This document shows positions 1-10,858 of a stretch of DNA of 64,000 bases, piece by piece. The position numbers and the translations under genes were made by a program. The stretch covers positions 1,074,649,369-1,074,713,368 of the forward strand of contig CM062820.1 of assembly GCA_031772625.1 (NCBI GenBank), in the 5' to 3' direction. The DNA comes from Pinus tabuliformis. Taxonomy: Eukaryota > Streptophyta > Pinopsida > Pinales > Pinaceae. Below the pieces are notes generated by a model. That model was not told the origin of the DNA. It saw only the letters and a program-made list of their open reading frames with translations, and did not search any database. Within the stretch, counting starts at the first letter, position 1. Every line of letters starts with the position of its first letter.

Positions 1-32
1 AGTTTGCTCAAGTGCAATTCCTGCACTCAACA
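1..32 (+). repeat. 3' end of element A 5' LTR
   Basis: The segment ends in CA at 31-32 and is followed four bases later by a primer-site-like sequence. It matches the LTR end at 54956-54987 (26 of 32 identical). The rest of this LTR is outside the window. Confidence 0.65.
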
Positions 33-35
33 TTT

Positions 36-53
36 TGGCATCGTTTCCAAGGA
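36..53 (+). other. Primer-binding site of element A
   Basis: TGGCATCGTTTCCAAGGA just after the LTR end resembles the TGGCGCCGTTGCCGGGGA primer site typical of Athila/Tat elements, with several substitutions. The identification rests on position and similarity. Confidence 0.5.
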
Positions 54-389
54 GGCGATTTGAATTGGTAAGAATTTTCCATTTTTTGCAATAGGGGTAA
101 GTATGCTATCATTTTTTTCGTAGTGTGCTTCTATTGTTTGAAGGAGTTCATAGGTGCTGATTTATTTCTAAAACTTGCAGCTTTTACTTTTTGAATTTTG
201 TTTGTCAGTTTTTCTGAAATGAATGCCTAAAAGAGGTAGGGGTATGAAGCCCAGTAGGGGCCAATGAAACACTAAAAAATTCGACACAAAACTCATATTG
301 GGCCTTCTTTTGCAAGAAAAAATTCCAAACAAACTCATACTCATCACACAAGGACAATCCAGCTAAGCTCGGGTAGCAGTAGTTCAGGT
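54..389 (+). other. Untranslated leader of element A
   Basis: AT-rich non-coding stretch between primer site and gag. I see no conserved motif in it. Confidence 0.4.
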
Positions 390-1484
390 GTGACACAACC
401 CATAAAGGGGAAGAAGAGGACTGTTGGAATCCACAGTCAACCTTCTCGGCCTGTTGAGAGCAGTTCATGTGGAAGAACAACAGTGGCAGATATGGAAGAC
501 CATGCAGAAGGAAGTGGCGAAAATCAGGTAAATGAGGAACAGTCTACTTTCAAATTCCCTATTTTGAATCCTAATATACAAGCACAACTGAAAAATATTT
601 CACCATCAACTCTTCCTCATTTCTATTGTAAGGTACACGAAGCTCCAGACTCTTTCTTATTCGAGTTCGATATGTTTTGTAGAGGTTATGATTACTTATC
701 TGATGTCGAGAAGTTAGAGTTGTTTCCTGTAACTCTCAAGGAAGCAGCACTCCGCTGGTTCATGGGACTAGGAGGAAACACTATAAATTCTTGGGAGAAA
801 ATGAAGAAAGTGTTTTTATCAAAATATCAAGAATAATGTAAAACTAGAGATATCCAAGATGAAATATTTACTATTGTGCAAAATGATGATGAAATGATAG
901 AGGACTATTTGGAGAGATTCATGTATATTCTCCAAAGGTCAAAGCACAAATTTGATATAAGTACTATTAGAACCTTGTTCTTATGTGGACTTACTAATGA
1001 TTCTAGGAATAATCTAAATATGTTAGGACAAGGGGATATTGCTCAAAAACCTTTTGATCAGATCTGTGACTTGTGCCGGAAATCCTTGAGGAACCAATAT
1101 AGATCCTGTAAAGGAATTCAGAATAAAAATAGGAAAACTGAATCTATTGATGCTATGATTATTGGATTAGAAAACAAACTGGACAATATGAAAATTGAAA
1201 TAATGAGTACTATTAGTAAACAAATAGACTCTTTGAAGTTTCAGCAAAAACTTGTAGAAGAGCAAGAAACATTGTCTATTTTCTGTTCAAGATGTAGAAG
1301 AAAGCTTCCCCTAAGAGAATGTCCTCTAGATATTAATGAGACTAATAAATGTGAAATTTGTGCAGATAACCATGCCACGGAAAAATGTCCCTCCCTACTT
1401 GGGCTGAAAGCTGTATTCAAAGGGGGACAACCTAAAGTTGAATCATTACATGCAATTGGAGCACGAAGAATTGGCCTCAGGTAA
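390..1484 (+). pseudogene. gag: Element A gag
   Basis: Encodes the structural Gag polyprotein, which would assemble the cytoplasmic particle. The open frame from the ATG at 390 has the retrotransposon gag capsid pattern, including the segment around RWFMGL and SWEKMKKVFLSKY. A TAA at 834-836 breaks it and the same frame resumes. The second half (876-1484) ends in two cysteine clusters: CSRCRRKLPLREC and then CEICADNHATEKC, the latter the nucleocapsid-type knuckle common in Athila/Tat Gag. A short coiled segment rich in K, E and I lies just before the knuckles. The true start may lie upstream of 390; this ATG is simply the first in frame. Confidence 0.75.
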
Positions 1485-2086
1485 GTGCAGGTATGGTTCC
1501 TGAACCTCGACCACACTTTTTTGGTTATAATGCACACTCATATTCCTATCCTAACACTTGTCACTCTCGACATTGGCACCATGGGAATCAATATCAATAT
1601 GGACAACCCTCCCGATAATGGCAACAAGGATGGAAAGGGCCAAACCATTCACATAATTCCTATCATGTACCGATGCAATCATATCCTCCTACATATGCAC
1701 CTTACCCAATGCCTCAAACATCATTATCTCAGCTGAGTCAACCTATGCCACCAGTACCTTTACCTCCACCATTTCGACCTTCTTAGCTGCCTACTCAACC
1801 TTTACCCAATCTTAATAATAAAGCAGTACAAATGATCCATTCTATGACCCCACTTTCTTCATCCAGATTTCAGACTAAACCAGTTGGAGTCAATGATCTC
1901 CAATTGAGATTAGGGAAAGTGTTAACCTCAAAAAATCAAAAGCATCCCATCGTGATTATCGATGAGAAAGGACAGGAGGAAACTCTTTAGCATTCTGGGA
2001 AAGATGACACCATTCAACCTAGCCATGTACATTATGAGCCCTTTTCATCTTCTTCCAACCGACCTCCCTATCCAGAGAGGTTAGTT
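1485..2086 (+). pseudogene. Element A gag C-terminal, proline/glutamine-rich linker
   Basis: In one frame this stretch reads as a low-complexity segment rich in P, Q, H, Y and S, as is usual between the Gag knuckle and the protease in this branch. Stops and a frame change interrupt it. It has no catalytic motif. Confidence 0.5.
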
Positions 2087-3280
2087 GTGGAGAAGAAAGG
2101 CCCCACTCCCGATTCTAGCCTAGCTTCTAAGCTTAGGAACCTTTTTATAAGGGTACCTTTGATCCAAGCTATCAAAGAAATCCCCATCTGTACAAAAATC
2201 ATTAGGGAACTCTGCCTCAAGAAGCCAGGGAGAAGAAGATTGGAACTTCAAACCATTCAATTTTTTGGTAGAGCAGCAGAGTTAATGATGGGATGTATGA
2301 ACATAGAAAAATATACCGACCCCGGAAACCTTCTATCTATGTTCAGATAAGTGATGTCCTTGTTTATAATGTACTTATAGACCTAGGGGTAGCCATTAAT
2401 GTTATGACCAAGCAAACCATGGATCAACTTGGATTGGTCAATATTTGTCCTACTCCCACTGTGCTTGAACTGGAAGATAGATCTAAAATCAAGGTAGAAG
2501 GAGCATTGTATGATGTGATCATTTCCTTAGATTCTTGGGAATATCCCATAGATTTCATTGTGCTTCAGCCAAAGAATCCTGTAGGAGGGCGTTCCTTGGT
2601 CTTGGGACAACCATGGCTTGTTATAGTTGATGCTTATATTGGATGTTGTTCTGGTGATATGTATATTTCCCATGGATATTCTAGAAAGAAAGTCACCCTA
2701 TATTCACCTACTAGATCTATTCAAGAGATCCAAGACACTTTATGGTTAGACTATAGTAGTGATGAGGAGACCCAACCTATTTCATTGATACATCATAATG
2801 TTGAGTCCTCATGGGAGGGTGAGATTCAAGACTTCCTAAACAGTCTAGACACCATGCCTAATTTTGAGTCATTAAGTCAGATTTTTAGTCTAGCTTTGCA
2901 GGAAGGATATGACTCTCTACCTCCATCATCACCACCTCTAGTGACACCTTTGTGTACTTTGGAGCTTGACACTACTCTTGTTGAGATTAATCCAGGTAAA
3001 TCCTTGTATATCAGTTCAAAGTTGGACCCTTCTCAACGAGAGCAGCTTGTGAATTTGTTGCGAAACCATATTGATACCTTTGCATGGGGTTATGAGGATA
3101 TGAAAGGCATCCCTCCTGAAACTTGTACACACCATATCTATATTTAGGATGGAGCCCGACCTGTCCAACAACCCCAGAGGCGGATGAACCTAGATCTAAG
3201 AGATGTTGAAAGGAATAATTGCAAAAACTCGTAGATGTTGATTTTATCTATCCCATTTATGATAGCCAAAGGGTCTCTCC
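2087..3280 (+). pseudogene. pro: Element A protease and start of RT
   Basis: Retropepsin-like aspartic protease that would cut the Gag-Pol polyprotein. The segment begins in one frame (2087-2350) and continues after a frameshift near 2335 in another (2293-3147). The active-site region reads VLIDLGVAINVM, where the family has a D-L-G-A motif; the flap and the GQPWL region follow. The last part (about 3010-3280) is the RT lead-in, including the DTFAWGYEDMKGI segment, interrupted by a stop at 3145-3147. The gene breaks at 3280 where element E entered; the same reading frame continues at 8327. Confidence 0.7.
3276..3280. repeat. Target-site duplication of element E, left copy
   Basis: TCTCC immediately left of the element; the identical pentamer is at 8322-8326. 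Confidence 0.85.
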
Positions 3281-3744
3281 TATTGGGTTGTGTTATATTC
3301 TTTCCATGGCTAGCCCATGTAGTTAACCGGGGGATTAGAGGGGGGGTGGAGCCCCCCTTCGTTGCACCGATTGTGTAGTGGGGGGGTCACAGGCAGTTTG
3401 AGGCGTACCTATAACCCCACTTTATGGGGTCCGGGGCAGCGCCTAGAAAATTTTGGTTTTGGACCCTATGTTAGGTTGGGCGGACCCACCTATGGTTTTG
3501 TGCATGATTTTCACACATGTTTTTTGGACGCGATGGTTTTCGGTCCATGGTATTGGACGCTTCGGCATGTATAAATATGTATTGTAACATTGAAAGGAAC
3601 ATAATGAAAAATCAAGTTGCTAGTCCCGTTTTGGGATCTAGGGGAAAATATATGTGTATATGTATTTTATGTGTTATGCATTGTTTATTTTCTACGTTTT
3701 AGAATTCGTATGTAGGTAATTTATGTACGGGGTTAAAACCTACA
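3281..3744 (+). repeat. Element E 5' LTR
   Basis: 464 bp, homologous to 7823-8321. It ends in ACCTACA just before the primer site. The first bases are TATTGGG here and TTTTGGG in the 3' copy, so the expected TG terminus appears mutated in both. A GC-rich inverted repeat (3338-3360) lies near its start. Confidence 0.88.
3570..3577 (+). promoter_or_regulatory. TATA box of element E 5' LTR
   Basis: TATAAATA is conserved at the matching place in the 3' LTR (8143-8150). This is the likely core promoter of the element RNA. Confidence 0.6.
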
Positions 3745-3746
3745 TT

Positions 3747-3758
3747 TGGTATCAGAGC
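3747..3758 (+). other. Primer-binding site of element E
   Basis: TGGTATCAGAGC, two bases after the LTR, matches the initiator-Met tRNA 3' end complement used by most plant copia elements. Confidence 0.9.
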
Positions 3759-3866
3759 AGTTTTGGCTTCAAGGGGACGCCTTTATTGCTGAGGGGTTTC
3801 GCTCGAGCCTGTGGTAGGCCCTGTTCAATGGGATATCTGCGATATCGATTCTGGTGGTGAAAGAAG

Positions 3867-4433
3867 ATGGTGAGAAGTGGAAAGATAGAGATCAAGAAAT
3901 TTAATGGTCAAAGTTTTGAGCTATGGAAAATCAAGATGGAGGATCTGTTGGTGGACAAAGATCAATGGATCATAGTAGATCCAAGTACTAAACCAACGGG
4001 AGTGTCCGATGAAGAATGGAAGAAGTTGGATCGGAAGGCAAAGAGGACAATATGATTGTGTGTCTCAGATTCAGTATTGCTGAATGTATCAAGGGAAGCT
4101 ATGGTGAAGGCTTTGTGGGACAAGTTAGGGACTTTTTACCAATCTAAATCTTTGGTGAATAAATTGTTCCTGCTGAAAAAGCTGTATAACCTAAGGATGA
4201 AAGATGGAGACTCGGTGATAAAGCATCTGAACACATTTAATACTGTGGTAAGTCGGTTAGCATCTATTCAAATTTTAGATGAAGATAAGTGCATCAGTTT
4301 GTTGTCTTCTCTACCAGATTCGTGGGATAGTCTGGTTATTGCAATAGGTAGCAAGGCAACTGCCTTGCAGTTTGACGAAATAGTCTCATCCTTGCTGACG
4401 GAGGAGATGAGATGGAAAAATATGGAGAGCTAG
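3867..4433 (+). pseudogene. gag: Element E gag, capsid part
   Basis: Gag capsid domain of the UBN2 type. It starts at the ATG at 3867, about 110 bp after the primer site, with the usual opening (KFNGQSFELWKIKMEDLL) and continues with the conserved W-D-L and S-L-P-x-S-W-D segments. TGA at 4053-4055 replaces the expected Arg before LCVSD, and TAG at 4431-4433 ends the second part. Both parts are in one frame, so two single-base changes explain the breaks. Confidence 0.82.
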
Positions 4434-4445
4434 AATGGTGATGCC

Positions 4446-5015
4446 TTGTTTGTACGAGGACAGTCCCAGAACAAAAACAAAAATAAGTCATTGAGTGGGA
4501 GATCTAAATCTCCAGGAAAACCTGTAAAGGTGGTGTGTTGGAAATGCGGAAAGGAAGGGCACTACAAAAGGGACTATAAATATAAAGCTCCTGATAAAGG
4601 AAAGGGATATGATGATGCTCCTTCTGCAAAGGCAAAAACCACCTCAGATAAAGGTGGGGATGTGTACTTGGCTTCTTCAAGTACACATGTAGATCATGAG
4701 GCATGGCTGATTGACTCAGGTGCATCCTTTCACTCCACTCCCCATAGAGACTGGTTCTGCAAGTATGAGAAATACGATGGTGCTGATTTTTTCTTAGGGG
4801 ATTATAGGAAGGCTAGAATCATTGGTCATAGAAAATTAAAGTTGAAGTTGCAAGGTGGAAGGGTTAGAACACTTCCGGGTGTTCTGCATATTCCTGCATT
4901 GGCTAGAAATCTGATTTCTGTAAGCAAGCCGGATGATGCAAGTGTGAAAAAAGTGTTCGAGAAGGATACCTGCAAAATGGTTCAGGGAGCACTGGTATTG
5001 ATGGAAGGAGTTTGA
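4446..5015 (+). pseudogene. pro: Element E nucleocapsid knuckle and protease
   Basis: A basic stretch is followed by a zinc knuckle, CWKCGKEGHYKRDY, in which the last Cys of the CCHC pattern is Tyr (a G-to-A change). The aspartic protease follows with the catalytic motif LIDSGASFH near 4708-4734 and the conserved LISVSK segment downstream. TGA at 5013-5015 stands where the family usually has Arg before IGTLYKL. Confidence 0.8.
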
Positions 5016-6136
5016 ATTGGAACTCTGTACAAGTTGCAAGGTAGCACTATTATTGATGGGTGCAATAGTTGTGTGGTTCCTGAAAGTGGAGCAGAAAATC
5101 TAGTGGTCTTTGGAGAGAAGACCATTTTGTGGCATCAAAGACTTGGACATATTGGAGAGAAGGACCTTTGAATACTTCATGGTAAAGGTATGGTAGAAGG
5201 TAAGAGTAATAGCTCTCTAGATATTGATTTCTGCGAAAATTGTTTATATGGGAAGCAGAATCGGGTGAGTTTCCCCTTTGGTAGTAAGAGGGCGAAACAA
5301 ATATTAGAACTTGTGCACAGTGATGTGTTTGGACCTGTGAAGGTTCCATCACTAGGTAAGTTTGTGTATGTATCATTTATAGATGACTTCTCAAGGAATA
5401 CATGGATATATTTCCTTAAGAAGAAATCTGAAGCCTTTGATAGGTTTAAAGAATTTAAGGCTCTCGTGAAAAATCAGACAGAGAATAAGATAAAGGTGCT
5501 GAGGACAAATAATAGTGGAGAGTTTTGCAGCAAGGAATTTGAAGAATTCTGTAAGAAGTGTGGTATAGCATGACAGAAGACTACCCCATATACACCTCAG
5601 CAAAATGGAGTTGCAGAAAGAATGAATAAGACATTGATGGAAAGGGCAAGAAGCATGCTCAGTGGTGTCGGGTTAGGACAGGAATTCTGGGCAGAGGCGG
5701 TGGATACTGCATGTTATCTAGTTAACAGGTCACCTTCATCAGCGTTGGAGGATAAGACTCCACAAGAGGTTGGACTGGTAAGAAACCCTCTCTTTCACAT
5801 CTGAGGGTATTTGGATGTGATGCATATGTACATGTGCCAAAGGAGAAACAAACCAAGTTGGATAGTAAATTTGAAAAGTGCGTCTTTATTGGGTATAAGG
5901 ATGGTTTAAAGGGTTATAAGCTTTGGAACCCAGTCACATGGAATGTTGTGCATAGCCGAGATGTGGTGTTCAGAGAGGTAAAAGATGTTATTAAACATGA
6001 AGTCCAACCAAAGGAACCTGAGAAGATAGAGTTTGAGCTTAAGGAGGAAGAATCAGACTCTACAACAGAGAAGGAATTAGAAGATGAAGAGCCACAAACT
6101 CTGGGTGTGAGAAGATTAGTTCGAGAAAGAAGGTAG
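5016..6136 (+). pseudogene. int: Element E integrase
   Basis: The GAG-pre-integrase zinc site is present (LWHQRLGH, later CENCLYGK). The rve core shows its first catalytic Asp in LVHSDVFGP and the Glu in the TPQQNGVAERMN block, but the second Asp is Asn (LRTNNSGEF), so the enzyme would be inactive. Stops at 5169-5171 and 5571-5573 stand in Arg positions. A frameshift near 5790 leads to the copia integrase C-terminal region (KCVFIGYKDGLKGYKLW), with TAG at 6134-6136. Confidence 0.82.
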
Positions 6137-7236
6137 CTAAAAAGGTATAGTCCATCTACTTTTTGTCCAAATTCTGCTTTATCTATTACTGATGATGATC
6201 CAAGAACTGTGAAGGAAGCAGTAGATTCAGAGGATGGCAAACTCTGGAAAGAGGCCATGGTTGATGAAATGGCATCTTTGCACAAAAATGAGGCTTGGGA
6301 TCTGGTGGAGTTGCATTTGGAAGGAAACCCATTGGTAGCAAATGGGCGTTCAAGAAGAAGACAAATCCAGAAGGAAAGGTGGAGAAATACAAATCTTGGT
6401 TGGTAGAAAAAGGTTATTCCCAGGTGTCGGGAATTGATTTTGGTGATATTTTTTCTCGTATTTCCAAGGTGACTTTTATTAGATTACTTGTATATGTTGT
6501 TGTTGCTTTTGATTTTGAGGTAGAATAGATGGATGTGAAGGCAACATTTCTTCATGGGGATCTCGAAGAGGAAATCTACATGAAGAAACCTGAAGGCTTT
6601 GCAGTGAAGGGTAAGAAAGAACTGGTATGCAAGTTAAAGAAGTCTTTGTATGGGTTAAAACAGTCACCAAGGATGTGGTATCAGAAATTTGATGCGTTTA
6701 TACAGGGACTTGGATTCACCAAAAGCAAAGCAGATCACTATGTGTATTTCAAATTAATTGGTGATAATGTTATTTATTTGGTCTTTTATGTGGATGATAT
6801 GTTGTTGGTTGGAAATGACAAAGAAAATATCCAAGATTTGAAGACCCAATTGTCCTCCAAATTCGACATGAAATATCTTAGAGTTGTAAACTATATTATG
6901 GGCATGGAAATTAAAATAGATCAGACAAAGAGGAAGCTCTGGTTAAACCAGAGGAAGTATGTTTAGACAATGCTGCAGAGGTTTAATATGTAGGATAGTA
7001 AACCAGTGAAGGTTCCTATTCTTGTAGGTGTGAGGTTATCTGTTGAATAGTGTCCCAAGACACAAGAAGAGGAACAGGATATGTCCCATGTTTCATATGC
7101 AAGTGCAGTCGGTAGCCTGATGCATGAAATGGTTTGTACTAGAACAGACATTGCACATGCAGTGGGAGTATTGAGCAGGTTTATGTCAAAACCAGGGAAG
7201 GAGCACTAGACAGCACTGAAGCGGGTTTTCAGGTAT
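6137..7236 (+). pseudogene. rt: Element E reverse transcriptase
   Basis: RVT_2-type RT. Visible in order are the KLWKEAMVDEM start, a frameshift near 6300, the FKKKTNPEGKVEKYK block, the MDVKATFLHGDLEEEIYM block, LYGLKQSPRMWYQKF and the catalytic FYVDDMLLVG at about 6785-6814. Stops at 6526-6528, 6964-6966, 6991-6993 and 7048-7050 are TAG where Gln is usual; TAG at 7207-7209 replaces a usual Trp. Confidence 0.85.
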
Positions 7237-7773
7237 TTGCATGGAACTAGTGATTATGGTTTTTACTACCAAGGAAGACCAAGATTGGACAGAATGTTGG
7301 ATATTCGTGGCTTTGTTGATGCAAACTGGGTTAGATATCTGGATCAGAGAATATATACAAGTGGGTATGTGTTTAACCTATTTGGAGGTGTAGTCAGTTG
7401 TATGAGTAAGAAACAATCTGTAGTGGCATTATCAACTATAGAGACAGAATACATGGCAGCCACTCATGCAAGCAAGGAAGCAGTTTGGTTGCAGAGATTG
7501 TGTTCAAGTATGGGGTTAGTACAGGGAGCTATAAGGATAGACTGTGACATCCAAAGTGCAATTTTCTTGGCAAAGAACCGTGCATATCATTCAATGACAA
7601 AGCACATTGATGTTCAGTATCACTTTGTGAGGGATATGATAGAGGACAAAAAGGTGTTGCTGGTAAAGGTGGACACTTTGAAGAATACTGCAGATGCATT
7701 GGCAAAATCTGTGAGCTCTGAGAAGTTCTCTTGGTGTAGAGAGACAATGGGTGTTTCAGGGCTACAAAAATGA
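7237..7773 (+). pseudogene. rh: Element E RNase H
   Basis: Copia RNase H open over 178 residues. It contains GFVDANW (first Asp), the STIETEYMA block (Glu), the IDCDIQSA Asp and the typical SMTKHIDVQYHFVRD and KNTADALAKS ends. This is the longest undisturbed part of element E, ending at TGA 7771-7773, about 50 bp before the 3' LTR. Confidence 0.85.
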
Positions 7774-7822
7774 CTAAGCTCTCTTGTGGCCCCCTATGGA
7801 AAGAAAACAACAATTGGTAGAA

Positions 7823-8321
7823 TTTTGGGTTGTGTTATATTCCTTCCACGACTAGCCTACGTAGTTAACCGGGGGGTTAGAAGGGGGGCGGAGCCCCCTT
7901 TCGTTGTCCCGATTGTGTAGCGGGGGGGGTCACAGGCAGTTTGAGGTGTACCCGTAACCCCACTTTATGGGGTCCGAGGCAGTGCCCTAGAAAATTTTGG
8001 TTTTGGACCCTATGTTAGGTTGGGCGGACCCACCTATGGTTTTGTGCATGATTTTCACACATGTTTTTTGGACGCGATGGTTTTCAGTCCATGGTTTTGG
8101 ATGCGATGGTTTTTGATCCATGGTATTGGATGCTTCGACATGTATAAATATGTATTGTAACATTAAAGGAACATAATGAAAAATCAAGTTGGTAGTCCCG
8201 GTTTTGGATCCAGGGGAAATCTCTGTGAATATGTGTTTTATGTGTTATGCTCTCGCATTGTTTATTTCCTATGTTTTAGAATTCGTATGCAGGTAATTTA
8301 TGTACAGGGTTAAAACCTACA
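7823..8321 (+). repeat. Element E 3' LTR
   Basis: 499 bp, homologous to 3281-3744. It is longer than the 5' copy mainly because of a 29-bp tandem duplication (8070-8127). TATAAATA lies at 8143-8150. It ends in ACCTACA and is followed by the TCTCC duplication. Confidence 0.88.
8070..8127 (+). repeat. 29-bp tandem duplication in element E 3' LTR
   Basis: Two adjacent 29-bp units (8070-8098, 8099-8127), each starting GGAYGCGATGG, just upstream of the TATA box. The 5' LTR has one unit. Confidence 0.75.
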
Positions 8322-8326
8322 TCTCC
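8322..8326. repeat. Target-site duplication of element E, right copy
   Basis: TCTCC, identical to 3276-3280. Element A coding resumes directly after it. Confidence 0.85.
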
Positions 8327-8990
8327 ATTAGTGTTAGTCCCAAAGAAATACGGGAGATGGTGCATTTGCATTGACTATAGAGAATTAAATAAAGCTGCTC
8401 TCAAAGATTAGTTCCCCCTTCCTTTCAGTGATCAAGTACTCAATACCCTCGCTGGCAAAAAGTAATTTTCTTTTCTAGATGGCTTTAGCGGATATAACAA
8501 GATAAAGATAGCACCTGAGGATCAAGACAAAACCACTTTTACATGTCCATGGGGTACATTTGCTTAGCGAGTGCTTCCCTTCGAGCTATGTAATGCCCCA
8601 GCTACCTTTCAAAGGGCAGTCTTGGCTATTTTTGCTGACCTCAAGTGCGTGGAAATCTATATGGATGATTTCTCTGTGTTTGGTGATTCATTTCAGGAAG
8701 CCCTCAGGAATCTAGAAAAGTGCTTCTTTGTTGACAAGAAGGTCATATTGCCTTGAGTGACAAGAAATGCAAATTAATGTGCAAGGCAAGAGTAGTTCTT
8801 GGCCATCTTATTTCTGACAAAGGTATCGAGGTTGACCCTGCAAAGATAGAAGTCATTTTGAATCTTCCTATACCCAAAACTCAGAGGGAAGTGGGAGGTT
8901 TTCTAGGACATGTAGGCTACTATAAGAGATTCATTGAGAATTTATCAAGGATAACTACCCCCCTTTCCTGACTTTTGGCTAAAGATAATG
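8327..8990 (+). pseudogene. rt: Element A reverse transcriptase, main part
   Basis: RVT_1-type RT of a Ty3 element. It opens with LVLVPKKYGRWCICIDYRELN and runs through FLDGFSGYN, TFTCPWGTFA, LCNAPATFQRAV and the catalytic YMDD at 8658-8669, then LGHLISDKGIEVDP and FLGHVGYYKRF. Stops include TAG at 8409-8411 and TAG at about 8565; a frameshift lies near 8730. The YMDDF/LCNAPATFQRAV combination is typical of the Athila/Tat branch. It joins in frame to the protease region at 3280. Confidence 0.85.
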
Positions 8991-9457
8991 AGTTTTCTTG
9001 GTCTACAACTTGCCAATAGTCTTCTAAGACATTGAAGTAAAAATTAGTTCAGGCACTAGTTTTGAGAGGACCAAACTGGTCCCTGCCATTCCATATTTCC
9101 TTTGATGCCTCAAATATTGCTATTGGCACAACTTTAGGATAGGAAGAAGAAAAATAATCTTATGCTATTTATTTCATTAGTAAAAACTTGTCACCCGCTG
9201 AACTTAATTATACTGTTACAGAGAAAGAGTTTTTAGCTGTAATTTTTTCTATTAATAAATTCAGAAATTATATTACATGATATGAATTTTTTGTACATAC
9301 TGATCATTTCGCTATAAGATATTTGATTAATAAACCATTAACTAGTGGTAGAGTGACTAGGTGGTTGATATTATTACAAGAATTTAATATTACTATTGTT
9401 GATAGATCGGGGAAATTGAATGTAGTAGCAGATTATCTTTCAAGATTAAATAATCCT
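8991..9457 (+). pseudogene. rh: Element A RNase H
   Basis: Ty3 RNase H with the first Asp in HISFDASNIAIG, the Glu in TEKEFLAVIFSINKF and the VHTDHFAIRYL block near 9295-9330, then the WLILLQEFNITIVDR and NVVADYLSR end. Several TAG and TGA stops occur between 8970 and 9280. Confidence 0.8.
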
Positions 9458-10858
9458 GGTGAAGCAATTCCTGTTGATGATGATTTTCTTGACGAACATC
9501 TTTTTTTTGTGTCAACAAAGTCTCCATGGTTTACTGATATAGCTAACTATTTAGTCACTGGAAAATTACCACCCCACTTATCCACTCGTGAAAAGTGGAA
9601 TATCATTCAGAAAAGTGTTGCATATTACTAGATCCAAGGAGACCTCTTTTGCATTGGAGTATATCTCATTATACGTAGATGTGTAAGAGAGGAAGAGGTG
9701 TTTGATATCTTAAAATCTTCCCATGATGAACCATGTGGTGGTCACTTTGCTGATAAGCAAACTGCATACAAAGTGTTACAAGCTGGCTATTTTTTGCCTT
9801 CCTTGTTTAAGGATGCCAAACAATACGTCAAGCGGTGTCATAGCTATCAGCAAATTGGCCAGCCTAACCAGATCAATGAGATGCCTTTATGTACTCAAGT
9901 TATGATTGAGCCTTTTGAAAAATGGGCTATTGATTTTGTAGGACCAATAAATCCTTCATCATCAAATAAAAAGCATATCTTGGTTTGTACAGATTTTGTT
10001 ACAAAATGGGTAGAAGCTAAAGTTGTTTCTTTTGCTACTGAAAGAGTTGTTGTTGATTTTCTTTTTACTGAAATATTTACTAGATTTGGTGTACCTAGAG
10101 AAATTGTTTCTAATAATGGATCACAGTTTATTTCTAATTTGGTACAGGGTGTAATGGAGTAGTACAAAATCTGGCACAAGAAATCCACACCATATCACCC
10201 ACAAGCAAATGGCCAGGTAGAATCCACAAATAAGGTGATTGAGTCTATCCTCACAAAGACGGTAAATATGAATAGAAAGAATTGGGTTGACAAATTACCA
10301 GAAGCATTGTGGGCCTATCGGACCACTTGGAGAAATAGCATGGGACACACACCATATGAGTTGGTGTATGGGAAACAAGTCCTTTTGCCGATAGAATTCC
10401 AGATCAAGACTTTCAGGACTCCAGTCCAATTATGGCTAGATCTCTCTGAGGCACAGAAGTAGCACCTTCTACAATTGATGGAGTTAGATGAAATCAGAAG
10501 GGATGTTGTTCAATAGAAAATCTTAGTTCAACAATAGCGCAAGAAGTGTCATGAAAATCCCATTCAAAAAAATCAATTCCAACCAGGTGATTAGGTGCTC
10601 CTTTACGATTCAAGATTCAAATATTTTAAAGGAAAATTCCATAAATGTTGGATGGGACCCTATGAGGTGGTCAAATTGTTTGAAAATGGAGTGGTAGAAA
10701 TCAAAACTATTGATGGACAGAATTCAGTGTTCCTGGTAAATGGGCATAGATTGAAGGTATATTTTCAGCCCGTTACTAAAGGAGATTTTATGCAGCAAGT
10801 CCAAAAACCATTTGAAAAGGAGTTGGTAGGTGATAACACCAACTTGTTGAAGAATTGA
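9458..10858 (+). pseudogene. int: Element A integrase
   Basis: The N-terminal zinc site keeps its two His and first Cys, but the last Cys is Tyr (RCHSYQQ). The rve core has its first Asp in AIDFVGP (9932-9934) and the Glu at 10220-10222 (NGQVESTN); the second Asp is Asn (SNNGSQF, 10112-10114), so the triad is broken. A stop at 10160-10162 interrupts it. The C-terminal part carries the WRNSMGHTPYELVYGK and WMGPYEVVKLFENG segments. It ends at TGA 10856-10858. Confidence 0.83.

Larger units (their letters stand above)
3281..8321 (+). mobile_element. Element E: Ty1/copia retrotransposon inserted in element A RT
   Basis: Complete in outline: 5' LTR, Met-tRNA primer site, gag, protease, integrase, RT with YVDD, RNase H, 3' LTR. 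Domain order with integrase before RT defines Ty1/copia. It is flanked by identical TCTCC pentamers, and removing the element plus one pentamer rejoins element A's frame across the RT start. The LTRs differ by scattered substitutions and indels, and the coding region has at least ten stops, so it is an old, inactive copy. Confidence 0.92.

Noticed and set aside
205-480. 91-codon minus-strand frame near the window start
   Set aside because: Overlaps element A leader and gag start, with no conserved residues; a chance frame.
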